Source: an uncultured Lachnospiraceae bacterium
GTDB taxonomy: Bacteria; Bacillota; Clostridia; Lachnospirales; Lachnospiraceae
Reading direction: 5' to 3'
DNA: 64,000 nucleotides
Assembly: GCA_902493385.1 (NCBI GenBank)
Contig: CABUPO010000003.1
Span: 186,001-250,000, forward strand
Positions 55,020 to 64,000 of the stretch are shown here, one piece after another. Both the position numbers and the translations under genes were made by a program. How positions within the stretch are numbered: position 1 is the first letter of the stretch; the number at the start of each line of letters is the position of its first letter. The notes beneath the pieces are model-generated. The model saw only the letters and a list, made by a program, of their open reading frames with translations, was not told the DNA's origin and did no database searches.

Positions 55020-56605
55020 TAATTCTCATCCTCATTCTGTGACAGCGCCGTTCTTCTCTTTACTGTTACCTGCTCTTCAAATACGTCAAAAAGCTTATCC
55101 ATTTCATTGCTGTCAGGCTTCTTTGTAAAAATACTTACAACCGGAACAATGACAAGTCCCGCAAGCATTGTAAACGCGCCTGCATTAATTGGAGAAGCAA
55201 GCTGTCCTGCAAATAAAGGAAGCTTTAATATTCCAAGTGTATTAAAGAGATTAAGCGTCATAAATACAGCTCCGAATATAAAACTTACCCAGCAGGAAGC
55301 AGCCGTAGTTTTCTTCCAATACAAAGAATAAAGGAACGGCGCAAGAAACGCTCCAGCCAAAGCTCCCCATGATATTCCCATAAGCTGCGCGATAAACGTT
55401 ACATTGCTCTTATACTGCACAACAGCAATAACAGCGGATATTGCAATAAAGACAACTACCAATATCCTCATTGTAATCATCTGCTTTTTTTCAGAGAAAT
55501 TCTTTACAATGGTTCCTTTAATAAAGTCCAGCGTAAGAGTTGAGCTTGAAGTAAGTACAAGCGATGACAATGTCGACATACTTGCTGACAGAACAAGTAT
55601 AACAACGACTGCAATAAGTATCTCAGGAAGATTCTCAATCATAGTAGGAATAACCGAATCATATATTATTGAACCGTCAGGCTTAGTCTCTACAGCCCCT
55701 GCGGTAAGTCTTCCAAAACCGCCCAGGAAATAACATCCGCCCGCAACAATAACAGCAAAAAACGTTGAAACAATGGTACCCGTCTTAACAGCTTTCTCGC
55801 TCTTAATTGCATAAAACTTCTGAACCATCTGAGGAAGTCCCCACGTACCAAGCGAGGTTAGTATTACCACGCATAAAAGGCTGAATGGGTCAGGTCCTAA
55901 AAACGATGCAAAAATACCCGGAACGTCGCCGTTTGGCGTGCTGGAATCAGAATAAACAGCAAGCTTAATAAGCGAGCCCATAAGCCCTCCGTTCTGTTCA
56001 AGGACAGCTACGATAACCGCTACAATTCCTACAAGCATAATAATGCCCTGAATAAAGTCATTAATAGCCGTAGCCATATATCCTCCAACAATAACATATA
56101 TGCCTGTAAGCAAAGCCATAACTATAACGCATACTGTATAATCAACAGAAAACGCCATATTAAAAAGCCTTGAAAGTCCATTATACAGGGACGCAGTGTA
56201 TGGAATAAGGAAAACGAAAATAATTGCCGATGCGGTTACTTTAAGTCCGTTACTTCCAAATCTTTTAGCAAAATAATCAGGCATCGTTGAAGAATCAAGC
56301 TTATGCGTAAGAACTCTGGTTCTTCTTCCAAGCAGCACCCACGCAATCAATGAACCGATTAGCGCATTTCCAATACCTATCCATGTAGAAGCTATACCGA
56401 ATTTCCATCCGAACTGCCCCGCATAACCAACAAAGATAACTGCTGAAAAATATGATGTTCCATAAGCAAAAGCCGTAAGCCAGGGACCAACGCTTCTGCC
56501 TCCAAGTACAAATCCATTAACATCCGCAGCTGTTTTTCTTGAGTATATTCCTACTCCAATCATTACTGCAAAAAACAGAACTAATATTACAACCTTAATT
56601 GCCAT
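55019..56605 (-). CDS. Sodium:solute symporter (SSS family)
   Basis: A 528-aa membrane protein with about 13 hydrophobic helices. FVLGGRSVGPWLTAFAYGTS followed by YFSAVIFVGYAGQ is the SSS motif near helix 2, and the later region ITSLGTWGLPQMVQKFYAIK is typical. The family imports proline, pantothenate, sugars or similar solutes with Na+; the substrate cannot be read here. GGAGG precedes the ATG. It overlaps the TetR start by one base, which links the two. Confidence 0.9.
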   Translation of the reverse strand: MAIKVVILVLFFAVMIGVGIYSRKTAADVNGFVLGGRSVGPWLTAFAYGTSYFSAVIFVGYAGQFGWKFGIASTWIGIGNALIGSLIAWVLLGRRTRVLTHKLDSSTMPDYFAKRFGSNGLKVTASAIIFVFLIPYTASLYNGLSRLFNMAFSVDYTVCVIVMALLTGIYVIVGGYMATAINDFIQGIIMLVGIVAVIVAVLEQNGGLMGSLIKLAVYSDSSTPNGDVPGIFASFLGPDPFSLLCVVILTSLGTWGLPQMVQKFYAIKSEKAVKTGTIVSTFFAVIVAGGCYFLGGFGRLTAGAVETKPDGSIIYDSVIPTMIENLPEILIAVVVILVLSASMSTLSSLVLTSSSTLTLDFIKGTIVKNFSEKKQMITMRILVVVFIAISAVIAVVQYKSNVTFIAQLMGISWGALAGAFLAPFLYSLYWKKTTAASCWVSFIFGAVFMTLNLFNTLGILKLPLFAGQLASPINAGAFTMLAGLVIVPVVSIFTKKPDSNEMDKLFDVFEEQVTVKRRTALSQNEDEN

Positions 56606-56637
56606 CTTTTCCTCCGAATATCATATTTCCTTTTAAA

Positions 56638-57981
56638 TTAAAGGAATATGTATTTTAAAATAAATAATACTGCAAGAACATACATAAGTACGCTTATCTT
56701 CTTCTCTTTTACCTTTCCTGCTATAAGGTTAATTGCAACATAAGAGATAACTCCTACTGCAATACCCTCTGAAATGCTGTATGTAAGCGGCATAGCAATA
56801 AGGCATAGATATGCAGGAATTGACTCCGTAAAGTCCTCAAAATCAATTTTGACAACTGCGCTTATCATAAGGAATCCTACAAATATAAGAGCCGGAGCAG
56901 TTGCAAATCCCGGAATTGCAATAAATACCGGCGAAAGAAGAATCGCAACAACAAATAACGCTCCGGTAACTACCGATGCAAGACCAGTTCTTCCTCCCTC
57001 AGCTACACCTGACGAGCTTTCAACAAATGTTGTAGTTGTCGATGTACCAAGCACAGCGCCAGCAGAGGTTGCAATAGCATCCGCAAGAAGCGCTTCTCTT
57101 ATACGAGGAAGCTTTCCGTTCTCATCAAGCATGTCCGCTTTATTGGCAACACCAATAAGCGTTCCCAGTGTGTCAAACATATCTACAAATAAAAATGCAA
57201 AAACAATTACAATGAAATCAGCCATTGAAAAATCAAGTCCGGCAACATTGAAGCACTGACCGAACGTACTTCCTATAGCTGTAAGGTCAAATGTTGACCA
57301 TGACGGAATGAGGCTTGCTCCCTGATAAAGACCAATAAGCTGGAATATTATGCCAAGTATCCAGGTGGCAAATATTCCTATAAGTATTGAGCCCTTTACA
57401 TGCCTGATGTAAAGAACAGCAATGATAATAACTCCGATAACTGCAAGCAGGGCGCTTATACCAGTTGTCTTAAAATCACTCGTAAAATCAATAATAGTAA
57501 CAAGCGTTGAATCGCTGTTAATTACGATTCCCGAATTTTGGAGACCAATAAACGCTATAAACAAGCCGATACCTACAGAAACTCCCCTCTTGAGCTGCAT
57601 AGGAATTGCATTAAATATTGCTTCACGCGCATTGGTAACTGACAATACAATGAAGATAATTCCCTCTATAAATACTGCAAGCAGAGCAATTCTCCAATCG
57701 TATCCCATTTCACCGCATACGGTATAAGCAAAATAGGCATTAAGGCCAAGTCCCGGCGCCAGAGCAAACGGATAATTAGCAAGAAATGCCATACAAAAAC
57801 ATCCAATTGCCGCTGCTAATGCCGTAGCCATAAGTATTGCATTAGGGTCCATTCCGGACGCAGACAATATAGATGGATTGACTGCCAGTATGTACGCCAT
57901 TGTCATAAACGTCGTAATACCAGCCATGACTTCAGTACCTACTGTAGTCTTGTTCTCTTTAAGTTTAAAAAACTTTTCCAT
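56638..57981 (-). CDS. NCS2-family purine permease (AzgA/PbuG-like)
   Basis: A 447-aa membrane protein of the adenine/guanine/hypoxanthine permease group. It has the start typical for the group, VGTEVMAGITTFMTMAYILA then VNPSILSASGMDPNA, and the motifs FALAPGLGLNAYFAYTV and TSTTTTFVESSSGVAEGGRT. About 14 helices. A promoter lies at 58028-58056; no purine riboswitch is visible in the short leader, unlike in many Firmicutes. Confidence 0.92.
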   Translation of the reverse strand: MEKFFKLKENKTTVGTEVMAGITTFMTMAYILAVNPSILSASGMDPNAILMATALAAAIGCFCMAFLANYPFALAPGLGLNAYFAYTVCGEMGYDWRIALLAVFIEGIIFIVLSVTNAREAIFNAIPMQLKRGVSVGIGLFIAFIGLQNSGIVINSDSTLVTIIDFTSDFKTTGISALLAVIGVIIIAVLYIRHVKGSILIGIFATWILGIIFQLIGLYQGASLIPSWSTFDLTAIGSTFGQCFNVAGLDFSMADFIVIVFAFLFVDMFDTLGTLIGVANKADMLDENGKLPRIREALLADAIATSAGAVLGTSTTTTFVESSSGVAEGGRTGLASVVTGALFVVAILLSPVFIAIPGFATAPALIFVGFLMISAVVKIDFEDFTESIPAYLCLIAMPLTYSISEGIAVGVISYVAINLIAGKVKEKKISVLMYVLAVLFILKYIFL

Positions 57982-58027
57982 ACCTCTTTCCTTTCTTATA
58001 GTGAATGTTTAAACATGCTACCTGTTA

Positions 58028-58056
58028 ATATTACTATATTTTAATAAATGTTTCAA
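58028..58056 (-). promoter_or_regulatory. Sigma-A-like promoter for the purine permease
   Basis: Minus strand TTGAAA (58051-58056), 17-base spacer, TAATAT (58028-58033). It begins directly after the GH27 stop codon. A 12-bp palindrome ATGTTTAAACAT follows at 58004-58015 inside the leader. Confidence 0.5.
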
Positions 58057-58061
58057 TATTT

Positions 58062-59327
58062 TTATATTAACTTGCATATCCGCGCGCCATGTGCAGGGAT
58101 TAGCTGTGATACGATACCGTCTTTGATATCAACTTTGCCGCCGCTCCAAAGTTCAACAGCCTCAGACACGTCCTTATTGATTCCGCCATATGACACCTTC
58201 TGTTCTTCATCAGATGTGTTAAACATTGCAATATATACATTATTATCGTCGCCATTAATCCATATAACATGGTCTTTCGTACGCTCTGCCTGAAAAGCCT
58301 GATTTTTGAGTTTAAGAAGCCTAAGCACTTCCTTATTTGTTATAAGCTTTAACGTATCGCCGTCAAGAGACATAAGCTCTGCTCCAAGCATCATAGGCGA
58401 GCGGAATATACACCATAATGACATCATTGTAATCTGTTCATCCTTTGTAAAGCGTGTATCTCTTATATCTCCAAAGCCTTTGCCGACTTTACCAAGCGGA
58501 AGCATATCGCAGTCAGGATATGAACCGTCTTTTACATGATTCTGCCAGTGTTCGCATCTCTCAAACATATTAAGAAGAAGCGACCAGCTGTCCCAGAAAT
58601 CATCCGTTATTCTCCACATATTGGCATATTTTTCATATACCCACGCCTTATCAAGACGCGCAGGTCCCGGCGACAGACTAAGCACTATATCACGTCCGCA
58701 CTTTTCTATAGCTTTATGAAGCATTATTATCTCTGCTTCTGCCTGCGGCATATCCATACGGCATATATCGTCACACTTAATAAAATCAACTCCCCATTCG
58801 GCATATAATTCTAAAAGTGAATCATAGTAGAGCTGCGCTTCCTCTTTATCAGGCCTTACCCCATACATGTCAGGATTCCAAAAACAGATTGAGGATGGGT
58901 CTGCTATTTCAGAAGCATCTATATCCGTACCCTTAATTCTGGTATGCATATGAGCTGCAATTCTTGGTATGCCTCTCATTATATGTATTCCAAACTTAAG
59001 TCCAAGACTGTGCACATAATCTGCCAGAGGCTTAAATCCCCTGCCGTCCGTTGATGAAGGGAATCTGTCAGGACATGGAAACAGCCGCGAAAATTCATCC
59101 ATCTCAACCTTTTCAAACGGAATATACTGATGCTCACTTCTTCTTGTACCTACATTATACGAATACCATTCAATATCAACGATTATATATTCCCATCCGT
59201 ACTCTTTAAGATTCTCCGCCATATATTCCGCATTTGCACGTACTTCTTCCTCATTTACGGTTGTATCATAAAAATCATAACTATTCCACCCCATCGGCGG
59301 CGATGTTAAAAATACCTTATTATTCAT
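58062..59327 (-). CDS. Glycoside hydrolase family 27 (alpha-galactosidase-type)
   Basis: A 421-aa intracellular enzyme (no signal peptide) likely hydrolysing terminal alpha-galactosides. It begins VFLTSPPMGWNSYDFYDTTV, the GH27 hallmark. The nucleophile is the first Asp in VDFIKCDDICRMD and the acid/base Asp lies in MWRITDDFWDSW. The C-terminal beta-sandwich is present (about 340-421). The start at 59327 has GGAGG 8 bases upstream; the in-frame start at 59399 runs across the terminator. Galactosidase versus related galactosaminidase cannot be told here. Confidence 0.92.
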   Translation of the reverse strand: MNNKVFLTSPPMGWNSYDFYDTTVNEEEVRANAEYMAENLKEYGWEYIIVDIEWYSYNVGTRRSEHQYIPFEKVEMDEFSRLFPCPDRFPSSTDGRGFKPLADYVHSLGLKFGIHIMRGIPRIAAHMHTRIKGTDIDASEIADPSSICFWNPDMYGVRPDKEEAQLYYDSLLELYAEWGVDFIKCDDICRMDMPQAEAEIIMLHKAIEKCGRDIVLSLSPGPARLDKAWVYEKYANMWRITDDFWDSWSLLLNMFERCEHWQNHVKDGSYPDCDMLPLGKVGKGFGDIRDTRFTKDEQITMMSLWCIFRSPMMLGAELMSLDGDTLKLITNKEVLRLLKLKNQAFQAERTKDHVIWINGDDNNVYIAMFNTSDEEQKVSYGGINKDVSEAVELWSGGKVDIKDGIVSQLIPAHGARICKLI

Positions 59328-59350
59328 TATTTTCCCTCCAAAACTCAAAA

Positions 59351-59378
59351 TTAACGGAGTCACAATCGTGACTCCGTT
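59351..59378 (-). terminator. Terminator of the araD-transketolase operon
   Basis: TAACGGAGTCAC (59351-59362) pairs with GTGACTCCGTTA (59367-59378) around a 4-base loop. On the minus strand TTAATTTTG follows. It separates the transketolase C-subunit from the GH27 gene. Confidence 0.75.
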
Positions 59379-59405
59379 ATAAATGACTGTGAATAGCATC
59401 TGTTA

Positions 59406-60344
59406 TTAAAGAAATGCTTTTACCTTTTGATAAATACTTGCTCCGTCAAGACCATATTTCTTGATAAGCTCTAAAGCAGGACCGGATTCTCCGAAGGTAT
59501 CCTCAACGCCTATCTTAAGAACCTTAGTAGGAAGCTTCTCTGAAAGAAGATCGCATACGGCGCTTCCAAGTCCTCCTATAACTGAATGCTCCTCAATAGT
59601 TACTACCCTTCCTGTCTCTTTTGCAGCGGCAAGAATGAGCTCATCATCCAGCGGCTTAATTGTGTGTATATTAATAACCTTTGCATCAATGCCGTCTGCT
59701 TCAAGCATTTTTGCTGCTTCAAGCGTCTCTGCAACTTCAAGACCGGATGCAACGAGCGTAACATCCTTTCCTTCACGGAGTACGATTCCTTTACCTATCT
59801 CAAACTTATAATCGTCGTTATCATTAATTACAGGTACTGCAAGTCTTCCGAATCTCAGATAACATGGGCCCTCAAAATCCAAAGCTGCCTTAACAGCGGC
59901 TTTAGCCTCAATATCATCTGAAGGAACAATAACTGTCATACCCGGAATAGTTCTCATAAGCGCAACGTCTTCACAGCACTGATGGGAAGCTCCGTCCTCA
60001 CCTACAGAAATTCCCGCATGAGTCGCTCCAATCTTAACGTTAAGATGAGGATATCCGATTGAGTTACGAACCTGCTCAAACGCACGTCCTGCCGCAAACA
60101 TTGCAAATGAACTCATAAACGGAATCTTGCCTGTAGTAGCAAGTCCTGCCGCAATACCTGCCATATTACATTCTGCAATACCGCAATCAATATGTCTTTC
60201 AGGAAATGCCTTCTTAAATATACCTGTCTGTGTAGCTCCTGCAAGGTCCGCATCAAGAACTACAAGATCCTCATATTCTGCACCAAATTCAGCAAGCGCG
60301 TTACCATAACTGACTCTTGTTGCTATCTTCTTTACTTCTGACAC
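59406..60344 (-). CDS. Transketolase, C-terminal subunit
   Basis: A 312-aa chain with the pyrimidine-binding and C-terminal domains of transketolase: DLAGATQTGIFKKAFPERHI then DCGIAECNMAGIAAGLATTG (catalytic Glu), THAGISVGEDGASHQCCEDV and IEEHSVIGGLGSAVCDLLSE. It works with the N-terminal subunit to move two-carbon units in the pentose phosphate pathway. The GTG start at 60344 overlaps that gene by 13 bases and has AGGTGATG upstream. Confidence 0.93.
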   Translation of the reverse strand: MSEVKKIATRVSYGNALAEFGAEYEDLVVLDADLAGATQTGIFKKAFPERHIDCGIAECNMAGIAAGLATTGKIPFMSSFAMFAAGRAFEQVRNSIGYPHLNVKIGATHAGISVGEDGASHQCCEDVALMRTIPGMTVIVPSDDIEAKAAVKAALDFEGPCYLRFGRLAVPVINDNDDYKFEIGKGIVLREGKDVTLVASGLEVAETLEAAKMLEADGIDAKVINIHTIKPLDDELILAAAKETGRVVTIEEHSVIGGLGSAVCDLLSEKLPTKVLKIGVEDTFGESGPALELIKKYGLDGASIYQKVKAFL

Positions 60345-61168
60345 AGTGCATCACCTACTTTCTCTAAATCTTCCATTGCAATCTTATATTCATCATCATT
60401 AGGAGCTTTACCATGCCATCCTGCCTGACCTTCCATATAGGATACGCCTTTACCTTTAGTTGTCTTTGCAATAATAGCCGTAGGCATTCCCTTTGTCTCT
60501 CTTGCCTCTTTAAATGCAGCGGCAATCTGCTCAAAATCATGTCCGTCAATATTAATTACATGGAAGTTAAATGCTTCAAACTTCTTATCAATAGGATAAG
60601 GCGAGCATACGTCTGCAATGTTACCGTCAATCTGCAAACCATTGTTGTCAACAATTACAACAAGATTGTCAAGCTTCCTGTGTCCTGCGAACATAGCGGC
60701 TTCCCATACCTGTCCTTCCTGAATCTCGCCATCGCCAAGAAGTGTATATACTCTGTATGGGTCGTCAGAAAGCTTTGCTGAAAGCGCCATTCCAACTGCT
60801 GATGATATTCCCTGTCCAAGCGAGCCGCTTGACATATCGACGCCAGGAATCTCATTCATATTAGGATGTCCCTGAAGATATGAGCCCGTATGACGAAGTG
60901 TAGTAAGATCTTCTACCGGAAAAAATCCTCTGTTAGCAAGAGTTGAGTAATATCCCGGTGCAGTATGTCCCTTTGACAGCACAAATCTGTCACGGTCTGG
61001 CTTACGCGGGTTCTCTGGATCAATATTCATCTCCGCAAAGTACAGATATGTATATATATCTGCTGCTGAAAGAGATCCGCCCGGATGTCCTGATTTTGCA
61101 CTGTGGACTGCTGTTACAATGCCCTTGCGGACTTCATTAGCAGTCTTCATAAGTTCTAAATTATCCAT
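60332..61168 (-). CDS. Transketolase, N-terminal subunit
   Basis: A 278-aa chain with the thiamine-diphosphate (PP) domain: VHSAKSGHPGGSLSAADIYT near the start, GHTAPGYYSTLA, and the Mg/ThDP motif GDGEIQEGQVWEAAMFAGHR then KLDNLVVIVDNN. The split form is common in Clostridia. Together with araD upstream (45 bases) and the C-subunit downstream it forms a pentose-use operon. Confidence 0.94.
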   Translation of the reverse strand: MDNLELMKTANEVRKGIVTAVHSAKSGHPGGSLSAADIYTYLYFAEMNIDPENPRKPDRDRFVLSKGHTAPGYYSTLANRGFFPVEDLTTLRHTGSYLQGHPNMNEIPGVDMSSGSLGQGISSAVGMALSAKLSDDPYRVYTLLGDGEIQEGQVWEAAMFAGHRKLDNLVVIVDNNGLQIDGNIADVCSPYPIDKKFEAFNFHVINIDGHDFEQIAAAFKEARETKGMPTAIIAKTTKGKGVSYMEGQAGWHGKAPNDDEYKIAMEDLEKVGDALCQK

Positions 61169-61212
61169 TTCAATTCACCTTTCATATATATATTTCACAT
61201 AAACAGACAGAA

Positions 61213-61911
61213 TCAGTGCTCTTCGCCCTGTCCATAATATGCGTTAGGTCCATGCTTTCTGTAATAATGCTTGTCTAACATATACTGCGGTGCAGGCTGC
61301 ACGCCCGGATTAATTGCATATGTAATATACGCCATCTCAGCGACCTTTTCCATAACTACTGAATTGTACACAGCTTCTGCCGGAGTCTTTCCCCATGCAA
61401 AAGGCCCATGATTCTTAACTACAACTCCCGGTATAGCCATAGGGTCTTTTCCTTCAAAGGTCTCTACTATAACGTTACCGGTATTAACCTCATATGCATC
61501 TTTTACTTCTTCTGCAGTAAGGCTTCTTGTACACGGAATATTACCGAAGAAATAATCGGCATGTGTAGTTCCGAGAGCAGTTATAGGCTTTCCCGCCTGT
61601 GCGAATGCAACTGCGTGAACCGAATGAGTATGAACGATTCCACCCATCTGTGGATAAGCTTTATACAAAACAATATGCGTAGGCGTATCTGACGAAGGAC
61701 GAAGCTTTCCTTCAACAACATTACCGTTAAGGTCTACGACAACCATATCCTCCGGCTTCATCACGTCATAATCAACGCCGCTTGGCTTTATTACAACAAG
61801 TCCCTTGTCGCTGTCGATTCCACTGACATTGCCCCATGTATAGATAACCATACCCTTACGCCAGAGTTCCATATTGGCTTCATATACCTTTTCCTTTAAT
61901 TCTGATAACAT
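61213..61911 (-). CDS. araD: L-ribulose-5-phosphate 4-epimerase
   Basis: Interconverts L-ribulose-5-P and D-xylulose-5-P, feeding arabinose or related sugars into the transketolase step. The 232-aa class II aldolase-like protein has [31 protein letters not shown] and the zinc site [17 protein letters not shown], then HADYFFG and the late His in KNHGPFAWG. It heads the operon with the split transketolase; no araA or araB is in the window. Confidence 0.93.
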   Translation of the reverse strand: MLSELKEKVYEANMELWRKGMVIYTWGNVSGIDSDKGLVVIKPSGVDYDVMKPEDMVVVDLNGNVVEGKLRPSSDTPTHIVLYKAYPQMGGIVHTHSVHAVAFAQAGKPITALGTTHADYFFGNIPCTRSLTAEEVKDAYEVNTGNVIVETFEGKDPMAIPGVVVKNHGPFAWGKTPAEAVYNSVVMEKVAEMAYITYAINPGVQPAPQYMLDKHYYRKHGPNAYYGQGEEH

Positions 61912-61989
61912 AATTCGTTAATTCCTTTCTTTTATTCATATGAATAACCGTTACCATACGGCAACAAATATAAAAATACAACTAAATAC

Positions 61990-62018
61990 AGTATATCAAG
62001 TAAAGCAGTCTTTCACAA
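61990..62018 (-). promoter_or_regulatory. Sigma-A-like promoter for araD-transketolase operon
   Basis: Minus strand TTGTGA (62013-62018), 17-base spacer, TATACT (61990-61995), about 80 bases before the araD ATG. The leader contains CCGTATGGTAACGG, a near-palindrome that could be an operator. Confidence 0.5.
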
Positions 62019-62032
62019 GTATTTTTTTACAA

Positions 62033-63427
62033 CTACGACGGAAAAAGCGTACTGGCAAGCAAAACAAGCAGAAGCGCCGGCGCGACTATCTTAATCATTA
62101 TTATATACAGCGCCTTTCTTCCCATTGTAAATCCACTTTTTTCAACCTCGTCAATAATTGTCTTAGGCTTAACAATCCATCCTATAAGTATACATGTTCC
62201 AAATGCTACAACAGGCATTAAAAGATTATTACTGATGTAATCCATAATATCAAGTATCTGTGCCGTCGCTCCGTTTGGCAGCTTAAATTCAAAGTACAGC
62301 TTATTATAGCCAAGGCATACGATAACGCCTCCTATAAGCGCTATCAGGCCCTCTATAATCCCCGCCTTTATTCTTGTCATATTAAATTTGTCCATAAAGC
62401 TCGATACTACTGCCTCCATGACTGATACTGCGCTCGTAATTGCAGCAAATAAAACCATTGCAAAAAATATGCATCCGATTACAGTACCTGCAGGTCCCAT
62501 AGCTTTAAAGACTTTAGGGAGCGACACGAACATGAGGCTCGGCCCTGACGCCATACCTTCAGTTCCCATAAACACATACACAGCAGGCACAATCATTGCC
62601 CCTGCAAGAAATGCAACCACTGTATCAAATATTTCTATCTGATTAATAGATTTTCCAAGATTCGCATCATCCTTAACATACGAATCGTATGCAACCATTA
62701 TACCCATCGCCACGCTGAGACTGAAGAAAAGCTGACCAAGAGCATCAATAAATACCGTAACAAATCCTTTAAGAGTCATTCCATTAAAATCAGGTATAAG
62801 ATACACCTTTAATCCGTCCAGTCCGCTTCTTGTGACGCCTGACGCATCCGTACTCCTGATTGTAAATGAGAAAATTGCGATTCCAATAACCATCAGTAAA
62901 AGAATCGGCATAATAATCCTTGACGAAGATTCTATACCCTTGTTAACGCCTCTGAATACAATAAACGCAACTATCGCAAGGAATACAGCCATAAATATTA
63001 TCGGCTGAGCTTCCTGAGTAATAAACCCTGAAAAATAATTGTCTTCAGCAGCGTTTGCAGCCTGTCCTGTTATAAATGATACAAAATATTTAATTACCCA
63101 TCCGCCTATTACACAATAATACGGCATAATTATTACAGGTACAAGACATGAAATAACTCCAAGAAAGCCCCAGCCTTTCTTTAATTTTGAATAAGCTGTA
63201 AGCGGACTCTGCTTTGTCTTTCTTCCAATAGCAATCTCAGTTGTAAGAAGCGTAAAACCAAAAGTAAGCGCTAAAATAAGATACACGACGAGAAATATAC
63301 CGCCTCCGTCTTTTGCCGCAAGATATGGAAATCTCCATATATTTCCCAATCCTACTGCGCTTCCCGCCGCAGCAAGCACAAATCCTATAGAACCCTTAAA
63401 CGAATTTCTGTTATTCCCTTCCTTCAT
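62033..63427 (-). CDS. Sodium-dependent transporter (NSS/SNF family)
   Basis: A 465-aa membrane protein of the neurotransmitter:sodium symporter family (LeuT fold), probably importing an amino acid or amine. It has the hallmark first helix GSIGFVLAAAGSAVGLGNIW then RFPYLAAKDGGGIF with the Na+-site residues, and about 11-12 helices. The start at 63427 has GGAGG 10 bases upstream; the in-frame start at 63472 has none. Substrate not readable. Confidence 0.93.
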   Translation of the reverse strand: MKEGNNRNSFKGSIGFVLAAAGSAVGLGNIWRFPYLAAKDGGGIFLVVYLILALTFGFTLLTTEIAIGRKTKQSPLTAYSKLKKGWGFLGVISCLVPVIIMPYYCVIGGWVIKYFVSFITGQAANAAEDNYFSGFITQEAQPIIFMAVFLAIVAFIVFRGVNKGIESSSRIIMPILLLMVIGIAIFSFTIRSTDASGVTRSGLDGLKVYLIPDFNGMTLKGFVTVFIDALGQLFFSLSVAMGIMVAYDSYVKDDANLGKSINQIEIFDTVVAFLAGAMIVPAVYVFMGTEGMASGPSLMFVSLPKVFKAMGPAGTVIGCIFFAMVLFAAITSAVSVMEAVVSSFMDKFNMTRIKAGIIEGLIALIGGVIVCLGYNKLYFEFKLPNGATAQILDIMDYISNNLLMPVVAFGTCILIGWIVKPKTIIDEVEKSGFTMGRKALYIIMIKIVAPALLLVLLASTLFPS

Positions 63428-63562
63428 TAATACAAATCCTCCCTCAGAAAATAATTCCATGTTATTATACAATATTCTTCCTGTGAAATCATCACTAAAA
63501 ATGGTCTGACATAAGATTTTTTAAAAGGTTATTCCTACACGCCTAAAAAAAGTTTTCTATGA

Positions 63563-63591
63563 TTGCTATTTTTACAAAAGAACGATATAAT
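63563..63591 (+). promoter_or_regulatory. Sigma-A-like promoter for the gene at 63698
   Basis: TTGCTA (63563-63568), 17-base spacer, TATAAT (63586-63591), about 107 bases before the ATG. A second TATAAT follows at 63597-63602 without a good -35. The rest of this 270-base gap shows no gene. Confidence 0.5.
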
Positions 63592-63697
63592 ATTGGTATA
63601 ATTTTTAGCATGTTCTATTTATGCTGATGATTCGCTCAGGCAGTAATCTGAAATAAATACTTCTAACACTACCCTGTAAAGTAAGGAGGAATAATAC

Positions 63698-64000
63698 ATG
63701 CAGCAATCTATACGCAGGCTTGCAATTATATTTTTCTGTATATGTACGGCTGTATTTTTTGTATGCTCCTGTTTGTGGTATTACCGTCAGATTAATGACA
63801 AAATCTATCGCTCAATGATTGATAATATACAGGAACTGGCAAAGCATGACCTGAATGCAATAAAAACCAGCGTGAATAAAAACTGGAACCAGCTGGAGGC
63901 AATTCACGACAGAATGCTGTATTATGATTATTCCAGTATAGGCGACATGCAGGAAAGACTGCATGTGGAACAGATAACCAACGGTATTGAAAAGCTGTAT
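63698..64000 (+). CDS. Membrane sensor protein, N-terminal part (cut by window edge)
   Basis: The plus strand reads MQQSIRRLAIIFFCICTAVF then FVCSCLWYYRQIND: a basic start and one membrane helix. An extracytoplasmic helical region follows (IDNIQELAKHDLNAIKTSVN, MQERLHVEQITNGIEKLY). This is the layout of the sensor part of a Cache-type histidine kinase or diguanylate cyclase, but the output domain lies outside the window. AAGGAGG precedes the ATG. Confidence 0.75.
   Translation, partial: MQQSIRRLAIIFFCICTAVFFVCSCLWYYRQINDKIYRSMIDNIQELAKHDLNAIKTSVNKNWNQLEAIHDRMLYYDYSSIGDMQERLHVEQITNGIEKLY

Overview
The window looks like a chromosomal stretch of an anaerobic, spore-forming Firmicute, most likely Lachnospiraceae (Clostridia). 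Evidence: a Spo0A master regulator, clostridial-type fused PurL, LL-diaminopimelate aminotransferase, a monomeric group B-like [FeFe] hydrogenase, split transketolase subunits, strong GGAGG ribosome-binding sites, and AT-rich DNA with frequent ATA codons. The genus cannot be fixed from sequence alone. Nearly all genes lie on the minus strand, so gene order below runs from high to low coordinates within each operon.

Layout. 1-5.7 kb: start of gap (cut by the window edge), glgA, spo0A, dut, a sigma-like protein, ilvC and ilvN. 5.7-17.7 kb: a visibly more GC-rich accessory block holding a LytTR/GHKL two-component pair, then an operon with an amino-acid ABC permease, an ABC ATPase carrying a degenerate GHKL domain, an oddly ordered solute-binding lipoprotein, two unknown proteins, an orphan sugar-binding lipoprotein, a STAS protein, a large 5TM/Cache/PP2C/HATPase protein and a 5'-nucleotidase lipoprotein. 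A tRNA-Gln follows at 17.9 kb. 18-30.6 kb: a membrane protein of unknown role, a LacI-type sensor-GGDEF protein, the hydrogenase, the c-di-AMP pair cdaA-cdaR with two membrane proteins, mntP, a MerR regulator with dapL, and a VTC/DUF4956 pair. 30.6-45.1 kb: purL, a foldase-like protein, and a surface/exopolysaccharide locus (polyprenyl glycosylphosphotransferase, tyrosine kinase, Wzz-like protein, PHP phosphatase, sortase with a probable substrate, two secreted Ig-like-domain proteins). 45.3-50.5 kb: acpP, tyrA, efp, aroK, aroD, an M24 peptidase and a YqeG phosphatase. 50.5-58 kb: an MMPL/RND exporter with a helical lipoprotein and a TetR regulator, a sodium:solute symporter and a purine permease. 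58-64 kb: GH27 glycosidase, split transketolase with araD, a sodium-dependent neurotransmitter-type transporter, and the start of a membrane sensor.

The most striking part is the 5.7-17.7 kb block. It contains all parts of a partner-switching module (phosphorylatable STAS protein; phosphatase and kinase-like domains on one membrane receptor) in one operon with an ABC importer whose ATPase ends in a GHKL-like domain lacking key ATP-binding residues. I infer that the STAS protein may dock on that domain, so the switch would act on the transporter rather than on a sigma factor. Two identical 15-bp direct repeats with a 21-bp period lie upstream of the operon, just below the LytTR genes, and fit a LytTR-type binding site. 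Other points of interest are a 63-bp hyphenated palindrome at the start of the MMPL operon, a sortase beside a protein ending in LKNTG plus a membrane anchor, a sigma-A promoter with a Spo0A box in front of spo0A, and a leader ORF in front of a secreted protein that lacks its own ribosome-binding site.
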